A stretch of 64,000 nucleotides of DNA from Methanobacteriota archaeon (GTDB lineage Archaea > Thermoplasmatota > Poseidoniia > Poseidoniales > Thalassarchaeaceae), in the NCBI GenBank assembly GCA_018650285.1, contig JABIGF010000015.1:62001-126000 (forward strand), in the 5' to 3' direction. A program made the translations under genes and the position numbers. This document shows positions 26,398-35,274 of this stretch, in pieces (position 1 is the first letter of the stretch; every line of letters starts with the position of its first letter). Under the pieces are notes generated by a model. The model was not told the origin of the DNA. It ran no database searches and saw nothing but the letters and a program-made list of their open reading frames with translations.

Positions 26398-26606
26398 TCT
26401 ACTCGGCGCTGTTTGTAGGTAGTAATGTAACCTGCAATCCAGTTACGCATGCGCTTGTTGACAAGTTTACCATCTTCGCCAACAAGATCTGTGAACTCCT
26501 CTACTAGTTTCTTGTTCACTTCGAAATCAGCACCGAATTTATCGGGGTACTCTTCGCATAATGCAATTGCTCTAATTTTGATAAATGATGGTCTAATGTT
26601 TCCCAT
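26394..26606 (-). CDS. rps17e: Ribosomal protein eS17
   Basis: 70 residues. MGNIRPSFIKIRA at the N-terminus, EEYPDKFGADFEVNKKLVEE in the middle and RNWIAGYITTYKQRR at the end match eS17 throughout. It follows eL31 by nine bases and is co-transcribed with the upstream ribosomal genes. Confidence 0.93.
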   Translation of the reverse strand: MGNIRPSFIKIRAIALCEEYPDKFGADFEVNKKLVEEFTDLVGEDGKLVNKRMRNWIAGYITTYKQRRVD

Positions 26607-26615
26607 GATATCGCC

Positions 26616-26906
26616 TCAGTATTTTGCCTCGTCAAGTAGAACTTGAATTCTATCGTCGCCGTCGACTCTATCAACAACAACGTGAACTCTACGAGGTGGC
26701 TTCTGAATTCCACGAGACCAAATTTTCTCATTGACTGATTCATCAATCCAGATATTTTCATCATCCTGAACCTTCATGTGTCGGCGTACGAACTTCTTGA
26801 GAACCTCAATCGCTCTTTTTGCTCTCTTTGTGCGCTGGCAAGCCCATGCTGCACGAAGTGGGACTGTGTAGTGGCGAGTGCCGTGGAATAATTTTGCGTC
26901 AGCCAT
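26616..26906 (-). CDS. rpl31e: Ribosomal protein eL31
   Basis: 96 residues from the ATG at 26906 (an ATG at 26915 overlapping the eL39 stop would add three). Family features: YTVPLRAAWACQRTKRAKRAIEVLKKFVRRHM, WIDESVNEKIWSRGIQKPPRRVHV. A large-subunit protein near the peptide exit tunnel, like eL39 encoded just upstream. Confidence 0.94.
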   Translation of the reverse strand: MADAKLFHGTRHYTVPLRAAWACQRTKRAKRAIEVLKKFVRRHMKVQDDENIWIDESVNEKIWSRGIQKPPRRVHVVVDRVDGDDRIQVLLDEAKY

Positions 26907-26911
26907 AGCAA

Positions 26912-27067
26912 TCATCTCTGTAACTTGCTCCTGCGCCAGTGATGGCGTTTCTGGTGGCTAGTAACGTTACGACTAGTACGCTGCATAACCCAGACAGGAA
27001 CTCTTCGGTTTGTCTTTGTCACCTTGTTTAGGCGCTTTTTCTTTGGTCCCGGTTTATTTCTTGCCAT
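26912..27067 (-). CDS. rpl39e: Ribosomal protein eL39
   Basis: 51 residues, read directly from the minus strand: [20 protein letters not shown], then [15 protein letters not shown], ending [10 protein letters not shown]. Very basic, with the conserved RRVPVWV and HWRRSKL blocks of eL39, which lines the exit tunnel. The stop overlaps a possible upstream start of eL31 (ATGA). Confidence 0.95.
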   Translation of the reverse strand: MARNKPGPKKKRLNKVTKTNRRVPVWVMQRTSRNVTSHQKRHHWRRSKLQR

Positions 27068-27077
27068 AATATTCACC

Positions 27078-27434
27078 TCAAATTCTCCTAATTGTCGATT
27101 CTCGACGATTTGAATTCAATTGAACAAGTACCGCTTTGAGAGTACGGTCATCCACAGGGACAGATAAATTTCCTTGATTATGTAAATTTACTAGATGTCT
27201 CTTGACACCTTGTGCAACTTCTGGTCGTGTCAACTCTACTCGACTAAGTCTCTCTTTAGCCTCAGGAGTCAAAATGGTGCGCATTGCTTCATTGAGAACT
27301 GATGCTTCCTGCTCTGCAACTACTTGTTGCTCTTCAATCTGCATCTGCTCTTGTGCTTGAGATTCGATTTGATTCTGAATCTCTGCTCGGCGGGATGCAC
27401 GAATGCGCTCAAGTTCAGAATCATCTACTGACAT
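27078..27434 (-). CDS. PDCD5/TFAR19-like DNA-binding protein
   Basis: 118 residues from the ATG at 27434. A charged N-terminal helix ([19 protein letters not shown]), a Gln/Glu-rich helical stretch, then a three-helix bundle [31 protein letters not shown] and a basic tail. This is the archaeal PDCD5 family, usually encoded next to eS19 and eL39 as here. Archaeal members bind DNA in vitro; the role is unclear. Confidence 0.9.
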   Translation of the reverse strand: MSVDDSELERIRASRRAEIQNQIESQAQEQMQIEEQQVVAEQEASVLNEAMRTILTPEAKERLSRVELTRPEVAQGVKRHLVNLHNQGNLSVPVDDRTLKAVLVQLNSNRRESTIRRI

Positions 27435-27463
27435 TGACTCTGACACCGACCCCACCTTCTTTC

Positions 27464-27934
27464 TCAGTACTTTGTAAGCCCTGGTGCTGCAGATTCAGCC
27501 AAAGGCCGAACTTCGTGAGCAACTTCATTGAGTAACTTTTGTCCTGCTGCAGTCAAACCTCGTCCAAGAGTGATTGTACCTAGGAGATTTGTCTTTGTTT
27601 CAACAAGACCTGCCTCTTCCAATTGCTGAAGAACTGAGCGGATAATGTGACGTGAGCCTGCCTTAGCACGACTTGGAGCACTACCTCGGTCACGAGCGCC
27701 TCCAAACATCTGTGAAAGATGATTGACCCCTACAGGTGCATGAAGACCAACCTTACGTAGTACTGCGGCTGAACGGATATCCCACCAGTTCTCTTGGGTA
27801 GGTTGTCTTTCACGGTGAACACCAGTCTTGACATGCTTTGCCCATTCAGGTTTTGAAATTTGATCCATGTCAGCCAATCTGTCAGCCAATACTGGCATCA
27901 GCAAATTAGCAGGAACGTCGTGAAATGTCGTCAT
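27464..27934 (-). CDS. rps19e: Ribosomal protein eS19
   Basis: 156 residues, first gene of the operon. VPANLLMPVLADRLA, WAKHVKTGVHRERQPTQENWWDIRSAAVLRKVG and GSRHIIRSVLQQLEEAGLVE match eS19 over its length. A TATA-like element lies about 40 bases upstream. Confidence 0.94.
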   Translation of the reverse strand: MTTFHDVPANLLMPVLADRLADMDQISKPEWAKHVKTGVHRERQPTQENWWDIRSAAVLRKVGLHAPVGVNHLSQMFGGARDRGSAPSRAKAGSRHIIRSVLQQLEEAGLVETKTNLLGTITLGRGLTAAGQKLLNEVAHEVRPLAESAAPGLTKY

Positions 27935-27969
27935 GTGTACACCTGAGCATCCCGCCGACCGACCCTCCG

Positions 27970-27977
27970 TATATAAC
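27970..27977 (-). promoter_or_regulatory. TATA-box-like element for the eS19 operon
   Basis: TATATA at 27970-27975 (minus strand gttatatacgg), 36-41 bases before the eS19 ATG. With the usual archaeal spacing of about 25 bases to the transcription start, this leaves a short leader. Confidence 0.6.
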
Positions 27978-27984
27978 GCAACCG

Positions 27985-28000
27985 CCCCCCCTACGGGGGG
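27985..28000. other. C7-TAC-G6 hairpin upstream of the eS19 promoter
   Basis: CCCCCCC-TAC-GGGGGG forms a perfect short stem. It lies between the eS19 TATA element and the divergent 28091 gene. It could be a transcript end or a protein site; nothing in the sequence decides. Confidence 0.4.
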
Positions 28001-28090
28001 TACTGCTCCGCATTAGGCGTTTTCAACTAACCAATAATTTGTTTGATTCATGGCATCAAGTTCAAGCACAATAGGTAAGTCGGGCATTCA

Positions 28091-28900
28091 ATGGAGAAAG
28101 CATTAGCCCGCAACCCAAATCTATTGCGCACCCTCTTAGGGCTCTCATTCACATTAATTTTGGTCTTGGGGTACTCCGTATATTCCGCCACCCTTGACTC
28201 CGAATATTACATCTATGACACATCCCTAGATGAAGAAAATCTAACGCTTACTCAAACAGAAGAAGGAGAGAATAGTATGACTTGGACTAGTTCATCACAT
28301 GGTCCTTATTCCTGGGTTAATTTCACTCTTACAGGAGCGCCAGCAGGAGCTACACTGACAGTCACAAGCGGTGGCGTGAAATGGTGGAGCCACCCGATGC
28401 TTGGTAGCGAGGATGCAGTTAATTTCAATTGCCTTGAACCAAATTCTGATTTCGAATTAGTCAACCAATGTGAGCACCGATTCACCCATTCTGCTATTGT
28501 TGAAGAAGATGGAAATGTCACACTTCATGGACTATTATCAGACCAACTTCCATTAGTTGGAAAAGGTACAATTAGAGCGGATAATTTGACTGCGGCGACC
28601 ACAGAAGCAGAAGATATAATATTCAATTCAAATATGAGTGCTACTTGGTTGATTAAACTACATTCAAACGATGCTATAGACAACCAGACTGCATCCATAA
28701 AAACTACTGTAGTATCGCATCAATTATTGGACACATATCAGTTCCAATTGAACCCAATAGTAGAATCAATTTGGTCACTTACAGCCTTGATGAGTTGCTT
28801 CGCAATGATTCTTGCCTTACCGCTAGGAATTTATTACGCTAGCAGAAAGCGAGAACAACGTATCAACAAACTCCGAGAAGTTAATGATGAATCTGAATAA
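28091..28900 (+). CDS. Membrane-anchored protein with a large outside domain
   Basis: 269 residues, not recognised. One hydrophobic segment near the N-terminus (LLGLSFTLILVLGYSVY), a 190-residue outside domain with two Cys (in NCLEP and QCEHR) and several Asn-x-Ser/Thr sites, then a second membrane segment (LTALMSCFAMILALPLGIYY) and a short basic tail. The topology suggests both ends inside the cell. It precedes the 1346-residue surface protein on the same strand. Confidence 0.65.
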   Translation: MEKALARNPNLLRTLLGLSFTLILVLGYSVYSATLDSEYYIYDTSLDEENLTLTQTEEGENSMTWTSSSHGPYSWVNFTLTGAPAGATLTVTSGGVKWWSHPMLGSEDAVNFNCLEPNSDFELVNQCEHRFTHSAIVEEDGNVTLHGLLSDQLPLVGKGTIRADNLTAATTEAEDIIFNSNMSATWLIKLHSNDAIDNQTASIKTTVVSHQLLDTYQFQLNPIVESIWSLTALMSCFAMILALPLGIYYASRKREQRINKLREVNDESE

Positions 28901-29012
28901 TTTCAGTTTCTGAATATATATTATCAATATAGGCGCCGGGAGGTAATCTATGATTCCCTCCCTAAAGACCGGCGACTTCAAATAATGACTAGAGGGTTTG
29001 CTGCTGAAGCAT

Positions 29013-32000
29013 ATGCCTCGCTCACCCACTCGGATGACTTTGCTTGTTGTCTTATTGATGATGATGATTAGTTTCTCCAACATCATATCTAGCGTTGTTA
29101 TTGAAGAAGTTGAGGCGGCGAGTGGGATTGATGTCAAGCCTGTTGGTTTCGACATCACCTACACAAATTCAGCTGACAATACAAAATATCGACTTCTTTC
29201 GAGCCACGACCCGTCGGGAACTGGATTTAATCGCCCACTCAGCCTCTTTGTGATTGATGGGATGCTAAATGTTTCTTCACAAATACAAGTCACAGTTCAA
29301 AATGTTGGCAATACAGCAAGTGGAGCATTTACAATGCGCTTGGTAGTAATTCACAACGAATATGCTGGATTTGAAATATTAAACACGACGCTGAATGTCA
29401 ATTCAATTGGCGCTGGATCCTCAACAACGTCATCTACAACATGGGTCCCAAGATATGGTGGCAATCACACTATGGTGGCAACTACTCTGATTGCCAATGA
29501 CGACAATAAAGGGAACGACGGGCTTTCTCGCTCCTTAGCAATTGGCCAATCATACGATAATGCAGATGCTCAAGGTTCATGGAATCTTGCACAAGGTTGG
29601 CAATTAGACTCAGCAGTATCTCTTTCTAACTCTGCGTTTGGAGTTGGTAGCGGTGGCACTAGTAGCGTATATGGAGCGAATTGGGACCGGTCACTTACTA
29701 GTCCGGTTTACAACTTTGCAAACGCTCATCCAAGTCCAAACACTTACGGGAAACTGGGATTCTTTTACACCGGTTCTGCAGGAAGTGGTGATGGAATTAG
29801 AATTGAATGGTACGAAGCTTCTTCGGGCAACTGGGTGAACACAGTAAACAATGGTTTTTCATTCGACGGTGTTGTTGATGATGACCTAAATGATGGGACA
29901 AGTTGGCTAATTCAAAGTGAAATAAATAAAGCAGGCGGTTCAATCAGACCGGGGTATATTATCCCAACATCTGTTTTAAGTTCTCAAACACAATTCCGAT
30001 TTAGATTCTTATCTGATGCAATCAACCAAGGTCAAGGGTATTGGATTGAAGATATCGTGATGATTTACGAGGAAAAAGCATGGCCTGAAGAATTTCAAGT
30101 TTCTATGAGTACGGGAGTTAATGGCCACGCTCGCAGAAACCATTGGGCCGACCACGTTGTTTCCATAACTAATGACGGTAACTTGACAGATTATTATCAA
30201 CCATCAATTACAGGCTTACCTAATGATTGGGATTATCAATTTGTTCACATGTCAGGAACAACAATCCTCCCTTCTATGACATTACAAGTTGAGCCGGGTG
30301 AAACGTTCAATTATCGAATTCAAATCAAACCGGGGCCAAATGCGCCTGTTGGGAGCCAATTATCTACTGCCATTATCAGTTCAACTTTAGAATCTACATC
30401 ATTTGCTAGTGTCACACTCAATACCCTAGTTGACCCAGAATACATCCCTGATTGGGATGTGATTCCATCAACTCATTATTGCCTCCCGGGAAATTCTTGC
30501 GAATTTTCCATCAATCTGTCTAATATTGGTGATGGCTCTGATACTTTTGCAGTATCTGCAATACCCGTCATCCAATGGGGAAATTGGACTTTTGATGTTT
30601 CTTATAATCAACCACCTACTGTTACTATTGCTCCTGGTGCTAACTCAGGTGTTCTTCTCCAAGCAGATATCCCTTCAACTGCATTACCAGGCCAAACAGC
30701 ATCAATAGATGTCACCGCTATTAGCCAAGCAGATAATAGCGTCACTGATACTATACGAGTCAATCTGACTGCGTCGATGATATCCGATGCTGGAGTTGGT
30801 GTAAACCCTGATGATATCCCTGAAAATGGATGGTGGGTTGAACCACTTGAATCGGTAATTGTGCCATTTACTGTGTGGAATAATGCCACAAGTCAGGACA
30901 CATTTTCTTTTTCTTTAGACTCAACCAATATGAGAGGATGGAATGCTACATTGCCACCAATGACTACCCTTGTTGTAAGGTCTGGTGAAACCGGCCGGAT
31001 TCTTGTCACTTTAACAGCACCAGAAAGTGCACAATCAGGCGACCCTGCGCCACTCCTAACACCTATCGTGACTAGCACCACGTCTGGAGCAACTGCTTTG
31101 GCAAATCCGTATGGAGGAGTTCGTGTAACCATGCTACACGACTTGATATTGAGGCCTCTTGGCACCCCTGAAACCATCACCCCTGGAGAAAACAGCGTAG
31201 CTAGTTACGAAGTTGAAAACATTGGCAACGGACCAGAGCATGCGATTATCACTGTACAAGGAATTCCCTCCACATGGGATTACCATATTGAGGTTGGAGC
31301 AACTGTACTTACTGGGCCTATTTCTCTATCACCTGCATACGATGGCAACCATATTGTCCAAGTTCAAGTTATCATCACTCCACCGGGTGGTGAAGAGGCT
31401 AATTTGGAAATTGACATTGTTGTAAATGTCAACCCTTCCGAAGGCGTTGATCTTAATCCCGATGATAATTCAGATAGTTTTGCAGTTAGAACTGAAAGGG
31501 TAACTAAACCTGTATTATTGTTGAATACCACTTCGTTAGATGTTCGTACCGATTCACTACATCTGATTGAACTTGGGGTACTAAATGATGGGAATTATGT
31601 TGATGGCTCTATGAGAATTAGAATTGTTGCAGACACAATGCTCCCTGGAGTCACCTCAACTTTGTTAAATGGCGGGCAAAATGTTGACCTTAATCACTGG
31701 CTTGATTTGCAAATGCCACCACAACAAGAACTTGGGCTGGAGTGGTTGATTAGCGTAGCATCGGATGTTCCAGTTGGTAGCCGGATATTATTCTCAGTAG
31801 TATTTGAGGGCAGCCCAGATATGTCAGGTAACCCTCAAATTATCAACCACACAGTAGTTTTGACTATCACTTCCCATCGCGAACTAGTATTCCAGCACAC
31901 TTTACTAGATATCGGTGAACTTGAACCTAGTCAACGGACTCTATTCTATGTGAATGCCACCAGTCATTCTTCATTCACCGAAGAATTAGAATTGAATATT

Positions 32001-33053
32001 ATTGGTGGCGATGCGTGGTCAATAATTTGCAAAAATCAAGAGGAAAGCACATACACTTGGTCTGCAGTCATTCCTTCAACAAATGACCCAGCAGGTAGAG
32101 TCCACTCATGGGACTGTGAATTGACAGCCCCATCAGTATCAGATGTTACTCCGCTTGAAATTAATATCAATTCAGATAACTCTTCTCTTTGGTATATTAG
32201 CCACCAATTATCAGTTAAAGAACTAACAACTGAAGATGGAGGGCTATTCCTTGGGTTCGGGAGTTCAGATGAACAATTACCAATGATGATTGGTGCAGTG
32301 GCTCTACTCTTCCTAATATTTGTTGTAGGAATGGTAGTGGCCATCAATAGAAACAGAAAGACGATTTCATATGACGATGAAGAAGAGTATGAAGAGGAGG
32401 AAGAAAGGCAAGTAATCCCTCAACAAATTGCACAACCAGTAGTGCAAACAATGCCGGTAGCCCCTGTGCAACCTCAGCCAAGTGGATTTACAGATGAACA
32501 ATATAGAGCAGCTGGATGGTCGGAAGATAAGATTGGAAATTTACGGCGACAAGAAACAAATGAATATGCTGAAATTATTGCCGCCCAAGAAGCCGCAAAT
32601 AAACAGGCACAATATACAGCACAGATGCATCAACAACAATTTCCTGCTGCTACACCGATTCCGCCCACGCAACCAATCCCTACATCCAATAATGTTCAAT
32701 ATCAACAACCTGCTGAATCTGACAAGTTATCATCTGCATTTGGAAGCCTTGGGGTGGTTGCTGAAACGCCTGTAGAGGAAACTTCGCCTGAACTACCTGA
32801 TACTGCATCGGCCCTAGCCTCTCTTGGTGGGCAAGTTCAATCAGAACCAGAAGAAGATACAATAGTTGAACAAAAAGAAGAGGAAGGTGCGGCGGCTGAC
32901 ACCAGCAATCTCCCACAAGTCAGTTGTGGGTTCTGCCAGAAAAATTTGACTCTACAAGACCAATGGGTAGAATGTCCAGATTGTGGGATATATAGCCACT
33001 CTACTTGCCGAAGTGGGCAACAAGTTTGTGCCAGATGCGGTAGTACAAATTGA
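29013..33053 (+). CDS. Large surface protein with CARDB-like repeats, one C-terminal membrane helix and a cytoplasmic RING-like zinc finger
   Basis: About 1346 residues. A signal peptide (MTLLVVLLMMMISFSN) is followed by about 1060 residues of beta-sandwich modules of the CARDB/NEW3 type (recurring NxGNxxD and VPxGSQL-like segments such as NDGNLTDYYQPSI, NIGDGSDTF, NIGNGPEHA, NDGNYVDGS). A membrane helix (MMIGAVALLFLIFVVGMVVAI, about residue 1085) leads to an acidic then Gln/Pro-rich inside region, including GFTDEQYRAAGWSEDKI. The last 45 residues hold CxxC-x12-CxxC-x4-H-x2-C-x6-CxxC, like prokaryotic RING-type fingers. An in-frame TTG at 28998 is an alternative start. Role unknown: perhaps adhesion or binding outside coupled to a signal or scaffold inside. 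Confidence 0.75.
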   Translation: MPRSPTRMTLLVVLLMMMISFSNIISSVVIEEVEAASGIDVKPVGFDITYTNSADNTKYRLLSSHDPSGTGFNRPLSLFVIDGMLNVSSQIQVTVQNVGNTASGAFTMRLVVIHNEYAGFEILNTTLNVNSIGAGSSTTSSTTWVPRYGGNHTMVATTLIANDDNKGNDGLSRSLAIGQSYDNADAQGSWNLAQGWQLDSAVSLSNSAFGVGSGGTSSVYGANWDRSLTSPVYNFANAHPSPNTYGKLGFFYTGSAGSGDGIRIEWYEASSGNWVNTVNNGFSFDGVVDDDLNDGTSWLIQSEINKAGGSIRPGYIIPTSVLSSQTQFRFRFLSDAINQGQGYWIEDIVMIYEEKAWPEEFQVSMSTGVNGHARRNHWADHVVSITNDGNLTDYYQPSITGLPNDWDYQFVHMSGTTILPSMTLQVEPGETFNYRIQIKPGPNAPVGSQLSTAIISSTLESTSFASVTLNTLVDPEYIPDWDVIPSTHYCLPGNSCEFSINLSNIGDGSDTFAVSAIPVIQWGNWTFDVSYNQPPTVTIAPGANSGVLLQADIPSTALPGQTASIDVTAISQADNSVTDTIRVNLTASMISDAGVGVNPDDIPENGWWVEPLESVIVPFTVWNNATSQDTFSFSLDSTNMRGWNATLPPMTTLVVRSGETGRILVTLTAPESAQSGDPAPLLTPIVTSTTSGATALANPYGGVRVTMLHDLILRPLGTPETITPGENSVASYEVENIGNGPEHAIITVQGIPSTWDYHIEVGATVLTGPISLSPAYDGNHIVQVQVIITPPGGEEANLEIDIVVNVNPSEGVDLNPDDNSDSFAVRTERVTKPVLLLNTTSLDVRTDSLHLIELGVLNDGNYVDGSMRIRIVADTMLPGVTSTLLNGGQNVDLNHWLDLQMPPQQELGLEWLISVASDVPVGSRILFSVVFEGSPDMSGNPQIINHTVVLTITSHRELVFQHTLLDIGELEPSQRTLFYVNATSHSSFTEELELNIIGGDAWSIICKNQEESTYTWSAVIPSTNDPAGRVHSWDCELTAPSVSDVTPLEININSDNSSLWYISHQLSVKELTTEDGGLFLGFGSSDEQLPMMIGAVALLFLIFVVGMVVAINRNRKTISYDDEEEYEEEEERQVIPQQIAQPVVQTMPVAPVQPQPSGFTDEQYRAAGWSEDKIGNLRRQETNEYAEIIAAQEAANKQAQYTAQMHQQQFPAATPIPPTQPIPTSNNVQYQQPAESDKLSSAFGSLGVVAETPVEETSPELPDTASALASLGGQVQSEPEEDTIVEQKEEEGAAADTSNLPQVSCGFCQKNLTLQDQWVECPDCGIYSHSTCRSGQQVCARCGSTN

Positions 33054-33057
33054 CCGA

Positions 33058-33564
33058 TTATTCTACCAAATCGCCTTCTATTGGGCTTGTATCTAAACTA
33101 TCCAAATCATGCAGCAATTCTTCAGGATCAATTCCTGGCCCTGTCAACCAAGCGTTTTGAAAATCACATTTTGAAAAGAGAATAAAACCCCTCTCGCCAA
33201 GTAATCGTAATGCGGCTTCAGTTCGTTCAGCAGCAGGAGCTACTTTCTCTGCAAACGCTTTGTCCATCAAATCAACAATTTCCTCAAATGTTCGATGCCC
33301 ATCACATAATTCCCAAAGCAGACTATTCATGTCATCAAGAGGACGACGTAACTCAGAAGGCGCACGTAACAATTTTGCTAACAAACCCTCTAATCGCTTG
33401 AACGTTTTATGGTGCCTAAGTACAATAAAACGGCCTGATACACCTGGTAATTGCAAATCCACATTTGGTTCACCTCTCCGGGCCCACCAAACAGGTGCCC
33501 GAACAGGATATGAACCCGAAAGAGAAGATTCTCTCTCGTCACCACTTCCATCCACATTCCCCAT
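33058..33564 (-). CDS. PqqD-like protein
   Basis: About 168 residues if it starts at the ATG at 33564 (preceded by aggtg); an ATG at 33594 overlaps the upstream small gene. The middle resembles PqqD-type peptide-binding domains (winged helix): PLDDMNSLLWELCDGHRTFEEIVDLMDKAF then AALRLLGERGFILF. No radical SAM partner or precursor peptide is next to it. Acidic C-terminus. Such orphan domains occur in archaea with unknown roles. Confidence 0.65.
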   Translation of the reverse strand: MGNVDGSGDERESSLSGSYPVRAPVWWARRGEPNVDLQLPGVSGRFIVLRHHKTFKRLEGLLAKLLRAPSELRRPLDDMNSLLWELCDGHRTFEEIVDLMDKAFAEKVAPAAERTEAALRLLGERGFILFSKCDFQNAWLTGPGIDPEELLHDLDSLDTSPIEGDLVE

Positions 33565-33572
33565 GTTCACAC

Positions 33573-33737
33573 CTACATTATTTGCCATGTCCAAAATACC
33601 AATGCAAGCATTGAAGAAATCCCAATTCCAGCAGTTAACCTCAACAATTCAACTTTCTGAGTGAAATGGCGAATGTACCATGAACCACCGCCACAAAGTG
33701 CCGTTACTAGCAAAAGAAGATACCAGCCGGGTGGCAT
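33573..33737 (-). CDS. Small two-helix membrane protein (54 aa)
   Basis: An ATG at 33737 opens a 54-codon frame ending with TAG at 33573, reading MPPGWYLLLLVTALCGGGSW, a short basic loop, then LTAGIGISSMLALVFWTWQIM. Two hydrophobic helices with a charged hairpin between them are protein-like. The stop lies nine bases before the preferred start of the PqqD-like gene, consistent with coupling. No family recognised. Confidence 0.55.
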   Translation of the reverse strand: MPPGWYLLLLVTALCGGGSWYIRHFTQKVELLRLTAGIGISSMLALVFWTWQIM

Positions 33738-33871
33738 ATTTGCATCTGGCGGGGCTTGATGTTTATGAGATGTCGGAGATTGACAACTAACATGTAAATC
33801 ATATTTATTGGCAATAATTATCTGAAACTATCAAAGAGGGTAAAAGATGCGTAGCATCTAGAGGGGATTAA

Positions 33872-35191
33872 TTGAGAAGAGTGAAACACTTCTTTTTGAC
33901 ACTTGATGAATACCTCGCAAGTTATGGAAGAGTGTTTGGTGTTGGCATTGTCAACCCTATTCTTCGTCATGCTCTATTTCTCACTGTTTATGGTGTGATT
34001 TATGGATTGACAATATTCGGCCCTCCAATGGTTGGATTTGTAGCCCTATGGATCGGTTATATCGGCGTATTAGCAGTTGGCAGAGCGTGGGCTCAAAACG
34101 AAAGCACGCGTGCAAAAATTGCAAAAAAAATTGAAGACCTTAATCCTGATAACCTTCCAGATTTACGTATAACTGCAGCATTAGCTGCCGTGCAAATGAT
34201 TCTACTCGTACCTATGCTGTTACAAACATCTCACGCCCTATTTGACCTATTTGATATGCCAAATAACGCCACTTGGAAAACATGGGCATTGTTTGCACTT
34301 GACCTTTTATTCCGCTCTTTTTTAGATTGGTCTGAAGTATACGAAGTACACATTTCTGGTGTTGGTTTGAATGCCACTGGTGGGAGGCATTTGGTAATGT
34401 TCATTCTTCTATCAATTGATTATATGATTGTTCAAACCGTTATTCGAATTGTTGGAATTAATCAAACCATACAGGAAGGAGTTTCTGTAGCAGGTAAAGA
34501 TCCTGAAGTTGCATTTAGATTAGGTCAAAGAGCAACCCCTCGATTAGCGGAAATGGCATCGGATGATGAAATTGAAATTGAAGCAAGGATAAGAGTCATA
34601 GAAGCACTTGGGATGATTGGTGACAATAGAGGGGCAAACGCGTTGGTTGAATTGCTTGCTAATCAACAACTGCATACGTCAGCAACTGCATCTCTAGTCC
34701 TAATCGGGCACTTTGACTCACTAATTGCAGGAATAAGGCATGAAAACCCCCTCGTTCGTCGAGGTTGTGTAACGGCCCTAGGAAGATTAGAGGATTCGAT
34801 CGCAAACGAAATACTTGCAGAGGCGATAAATGACAAGGACCCTGGTGTCAGAAAGTACGCTCACCAAGCCATAGGTAGAAGTGCACATCCATCTGATATT
34901 CCTCTTCTCCAATTTGGTTTGAATGATGAAGATATCGAAGTTAGATATTCAGCCCTGAAACAATTCAGTAACTTCACCAGTGACAGGGCCATGGCCGCCG
35001 TATTAATTGCAGTAGAAGATAAGTCAGCAAGTATTCGAAGACTTGCAGTTGAAATCCTTGCTAGATTCCCCAATCCTGCTGTTGTTCCAGCCTTAGCTAA
35101 GGCGATGCAGGATGAAGATTCAGAGGTTGCATCTGCTGCAAAAAGGTCGATTGAACACTTGGAATCATTGGTCAAAGGTGGAGCTGCATAA
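33872..35191 (+). CDS. Membrane protein with HEAT-like repeats
   Basis: 439 residues; TTG start at 33872 with gagggg upstream. The N-terminal 215 residues contain about five hydrophobic segments; the rest consists of HEAT/PBS-lyase-type repeats (for example VRRGCVTALGRLEDSIANEIL, VRKYAHQAIGRSAHPSDIPLL, VRYSALKQFSNFTSDRAMAAVL, IRRLAVEILARFPNPAVVPAL). The repeats would form a cytoplasmic protein-binding superhelix. No enzyme motif is seen. Confidence 0.75.
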   Translation: MRRVKHFFLTLDEYLASYGRVFGVGIVNPILRHALFLTVYGVIYGLTIFGPPMVGFVALWIGYIGVLAVGRAWAQNESTRAKIAKKIEDLNPDNLPDLRITAALAAVQMILLVPMLLQTSHALFDLFDMPNNATWKTWALFALDLLFRSFLDWSEVYEVHISGVGLNATGGRHLVMFILLSIDYMIVQTVIRIVGINQTIQEGVSVAGKDPEVAFRLGQRATPRLAEMASDDEIEIEARIRVIEALGMIGDNRGANALVELLANQQLHTSATASLVLIGHFDSLIAGIRHENPLVRRGCVTALGRLEDSIANEILAEAINDKDPGVRKYAHQAIGRSAHPSDIPLLQFGLNDEDIEVRYSALKQFSNFTSDRAMAAVLIAVEDKSASIRRLAVEILARFPNPAVVPALAKAMQDEDSEVASAAKRSIEHLESLVKGGAA

Positions 35192-35274
35192 ACCAATTTT
35201 TGGTGAGCAAAAACCGTCCTATAACAGCGAAGACTTATCCGTAATACTAGCAGGTCAGAAATTAGGTAGATGAT

